This document shows, in pieces, positions 15,081 through 16,571 of a DNA stretch of 16,571 nucleotides; within the stretch, counting starts at the first letter, position 1, and each line of letters opens with the position of its first letter. The DNA is from JBCBSP01 sp964550935 (GTDB taxonomy: Bacteria > Pseudomonadota > Alphaproteobacteria > Caulobacterales > Maricaulaceae): assembly GCA_964550935.1 (NCBI GenBank), contig CAZKBB010000060.1, positions 1-16,571 on the forward strand, written 5' to 3'. The notes beneath the pieces were generated by a model. That model saw nothing but the letters and a program-made list of their open reading frames with translations. It made no database searches and had not been told where the DNA came from. A program made the translations under genes and the position numbers.

Positions 15081-16253
15081 ATGAGCATGCGAACCCTGGC
15101 GCTCGTCGCGCTGGCCGCTGGAGCGGTCGTCGCGCCGACGCTGAGCGCCTCACCGCCGCCCGGCGTTACCGCCGCCGCGCTTCAGCGCGGCGAGCAGCCC
15201 GGTCAAGACCAAGCTCGAAACATTGAAGAACGCGCCGAACGCCGCGCACGCCGCGCCGAGGCGCGCAACAATCGCGGCGAATGGCGCGAGAACAGCCAGC
15301 GCGAGCGCCGCGCCGAGCGCCGCAACGAAACCCGTCAGGAGCAGCGCGCCGAACGTCGTCGCGAGGCGCGTCAGGAGCGGCGGGCTGAGCGCCGCCGCGA
15401 NNNNNNNNNNNNNNNNNNNNNNNNNNNNNNNNNNNNNNNNNNNNNNNNNNNNNNNNNNNNNNNNNNNNNNNNNNNNNNNNNNNNNNNNNNNNNNNNNNNN
15501 CGCGATGTGCGACAGGAACGCCGCGCCGAGCGCCGCCGCGAGTTCAGACAGGAGGCGCGCCGCGACGCCCGTCGCGACGCTCGCCGGGAGTATCGCCGCG
15601 AGGCGCGGCGCGAAGCGCGCCGGGACTACCGCCGTGAAGCGCGGCGTGATGCCAGGCGCGCCGCGCGGCGGGACTACCGGCACGCGCACCATAACCAGCG
15701 TTACTACCGCTCCGAGCATCATTTCGGTCGCCACTATGACCGGCGCTATGACCGCCGTCATCACCGCTACGATCGCCGCTACGCCCATCACCGCAACGAT
15801 TGGCGCTATCATCGCCGGTTCTACGACCGCGGATACCACCAGGCTGATTGGCGCTACCACGACCGGGTGTGCCGCAGCGACGGCGGCGACGTGCTCGCCG
15901 GCGCCCTGATCGGCGCGATCATCGGCGGCGTGGCGAGCGACGGCGACGCGGGCGGTCTGCTCGCAGGCGGCATCCTCGGCGCCGGGCTCGGCGCGGGGCT
16001 GAGCAGCTGCGATCGCGGCCAGTACCATTACGCGACCTATCACGCCCTCTCGCACGGCGATCCATACTACTGGCACAACCCGCATTCGGGCGTGCGCGGC
16101 GTGGTCCATGCGCGCGACTGGCACCGCTATGGCGGCCAGCGCTGCCGCTGGGGCGATGCGGAGGTGTTCATGCCCAACGGCGAGGTCGTCTACGACCGGG
16201 TGCGCATGTGCCGCGACCGCTACGGACGCTGGCGCACCGCTCGCCGCCAGTAG
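15081..16253 (+). CDS. Arg-rich repeat protein with glycine zipper, interrupted by an assembly gap
   Basis: A secreted or envelope protein of unknown function. The ATG has AAAGGAG (15065-15071) upstream and begins a signal peptide (MSMRTLALVALAAGAVV). Residues about 48-200 are Arg/Glu-rich with imperfect 12-residue units such as RRAERRREARQE, broken by 100 N (residues 107-140). Residues about 200-265 are rich in His, Tyr and Arg. Residues 271-307 form a glycine zipper of the Rick_17kDa_Anti/2TM type (VLAGALIGAIIGG and ILGAGLGAGL), followed by a C-terminal domain with CRWGDAEVFMPNGEVVYDRV and a second cysteine. The reading frame is kept across the N run, but 100 is probably a placeholder length, so the true protein size and frame are unproven. 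Confidence 0.75.
   Translation: MSMRTLALVALAAGAVVAPTLSASPPPGVTAAALQRGEQPGQDQARNIEERAERRARRAEARNNRGEWRENSQRERRAERRNETRQEQRAERRREARQERRAERRRXXXXXXXXXXXXXXXXXXXXXXXXXXXXXXXXXXRDVRQERRAERRREFRQEARRDARRDARREYRREARREARRDYRREARRDARRAARRDYRHAHHNQRYYRSEHHFGRHYDRRYDRRHHRYDRRYAHHRNDWRYHRRFYDRGYHQADWRYHDRVCRSDGGDVLAGALIGAIIGGVASDGDAGGLLAGGILGAGLGAGLSSCDRGQYHYATYHALSHGDPYYWHNPHSGVRGVVHARDWHRYGGQRCRWGDAEVFMPNGEVVYDRVRMCRDRYGRWRTARRQ
15200..15660 (+). repeat. Imperfect 36-nt repeats coding Arg/Glu-rich 12-residue units
   Basis: Before the gap, RRAERRNETRQE, QRAERRREARQE and RRAERRR follow one another at a 12-residue step; after it come RRAERRREFRQE and looser ARRDARRD and REARRDYR units. The DNA copies differ at third positions, so this is an old, diverging repeat. 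It is a natural cause of assembly collapse here. Outer limits are approximate. Confidence 0.7.
15401..15500. other. Assembly gap, 100 N
   Basis: Exactly 100 undetermined bases inside the Arg-rich repeat. This is the usual placeholder for a gap of unknown or estimated size, so the missing length is not known. Left of it the frame stands at two bases into a codon; right of it the frame starts a fresh codon, so the frame is kept only if the missing length is one more than a multiple of three. Confidence 0.99.
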
Positions 16254-16273
16254 GGACGTCGGGCGGCGGGCGC

Positions 16274-16307
16274 GGCGGCGGCCGGTCTGAGGGGTCCGGC
16301 CGCCGCC
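16274..16307 (+). terminator. Strong GC hairpin after the Arg-rich gene
   Basis: A perfect 12-base stem, GGCGGCGGCCGG (16274-16285) with CCGGCCGCCGCC (16296-16307), has a ten-base loop TCTGAGGGGT. It starts 20 bases after the stop codon. No T-run follows (CTCGCCCGCTC), so it is a hairpin of terminator position and strength without the usual tail. Confidence 0.5.
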
Positions 16308-16374
16308 CTCGCCCGCTCCGCGCTTGGAGCCTCGGCCCCTACGGCCTGCTTCGTGCTAGGCTGATTTGTAACGG

Positions 16375-16393
16375 GACCCGCCAAACGCGGGTC
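16375..16393 (+). promoter_or_regulatory. 5' leader hairpin next to the ribosome site of the last gene
   Basis: GACCCGC (16375-16381) and GCGGGTC (16387-16393) form a perfect seven-base stem with loop CAAAC. The stem ends one base before GGAAAGGA (16395-16402), the ribosome site of the gene starting at 16411. It could stabilise the mRNA 5' end or affect ribosome access. Upstream, GCTAGGCTGATTTGTAA may hold a promoter, but I could not pair it with a -35. Confidence 0.4.
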
Positions 16394-16410
16394 TGGAAAG
16401 GACGACACCG

Positions 16411-16571
16411 ATGAAACTCGCCGCCATGCTTCTTAGCGCGAGCCTTCTCGTTCCGGTCGCGGCCGGGACAGCAGCGGCGCAGAGCCGCCACTCCGCCGCG
16501 CCCCAGAGCTATGAGGAGTGCGTGCGCCAGCAGCGCAACCGCCAGGTCGCCGGCGCGGTGATCGGCGGCAT
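16411..16571 (+). CDS. Start of a secreted glycine-zipper-like protein, cut by the window end
   Basis: The first 53 codons of a gene. The ATG has GGAAAGGA (16395-16402) eight bases upstream. The protein begins with a signal peptide (MKLAAMLLSASLLVPVAAG, ending TAAAQ), followed by SYEECVRQQRNRQVAGAVIGG. The last residues look like the opening of a glycine zipper (Rick_17kDa_Anti type), as in the preceding gene, and a single cysteine comes just before it. It is probably an envelope protein, periplasmic or outer-membrane linked. The rest is outside the window, so length and the remaining domains are unknown. Confidence 0.7.
   Translation, partial: MKLAAMLLSASLLVPVAAGTAAAQSRHSAAPQSYEECVRQQRNRQVAGAVIGG

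Noticed and set aside
15150..16124. Minus-strand open frame of 324 codons through the Arg-rich gene
   Set aside because: It is the antisense of a repetitive coding region, includes the N gap and has no ribosome site or recognisable domain.

Overview
The window is high-GC DNA (by eye roughly two thirds G+C) with compact, short-spaced genes on both strands. The gene content points to an alphaproteobacterium, probably in the stalked or prosthecate Maricaulales/Caulobacterales/Hyphomonadaceae area: a pdxH / J-domain protein / aroC neighbourhood, a DUF1499 membrane protein, Ala/Arg-rich secreted glycine-zipper proteins, and a possible GGAAC-N16-CGTT (EcfG-type) promoter. Genus cannot be settled from the sequence alone. 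A run of exactly 100 N (15401-15500) shows this is a scaffolded draft assembly.

Layout. Positions 1-320 hold two divergent tRNA genes, tRNA-Gln(TTG) cut by the window edge and tRNA-Pro(CGG). Then comes sppA (signal peptide peptidase, +), convergent with a DUF3667 zinc-ribbon membrane protein (-). Positions 3605-8264 hold parts of an oligopeptide importer: a lipoprotein oppA-like binding protein (-), a small secreted Cys-pair protein (+), then oppC and oppB (-, overlapping by one base). A possible 67-residue membrane protein lies just upstream of oppB. No ATPase subunit (oppD/oppF) is present. The 3' end of oppC is duplicated in a 56-bp tandem repeat. Positions 8393-10233 hold a two-gene unit: an ATP-grasp-like protein of unknown function and an MBL-fold hydrolase with an apparent C-terminal winged helix.

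Positions 10237-14925 hold core metabolism and RNA modification: a DUF1499 membrane protein downstream of pdxH (-), divergent from a J-domain protein and aroC (+), which converges with an RlmD/RumA-type rRNA uracil methyltransferase (-). Positions 15081-16571 hold two secreted proteins in tandem: a strongly Arg-rich, repetitive glycine-zipper protein whose repeat region is broken by the N gap, and the start of a second glycine-zipper-like protein running off the end.

How they work together. OppA, OppB and OppC would form the periplasmic and membrane parts of a peptide importer and need ATPases from elsewhere. SppA degrades cleaved signal peptides in the inner membrane. PdxH makes pyridoxal phosphate and AroC makes chorismate, the branch point for aromatic amino acids. 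No clearly new defence or mobile system is visible. The most unusual items are the ATP-grasp/MBL pair, the Arg-rich repeat protein, the 56-bp duplication and the incomplete transporter.
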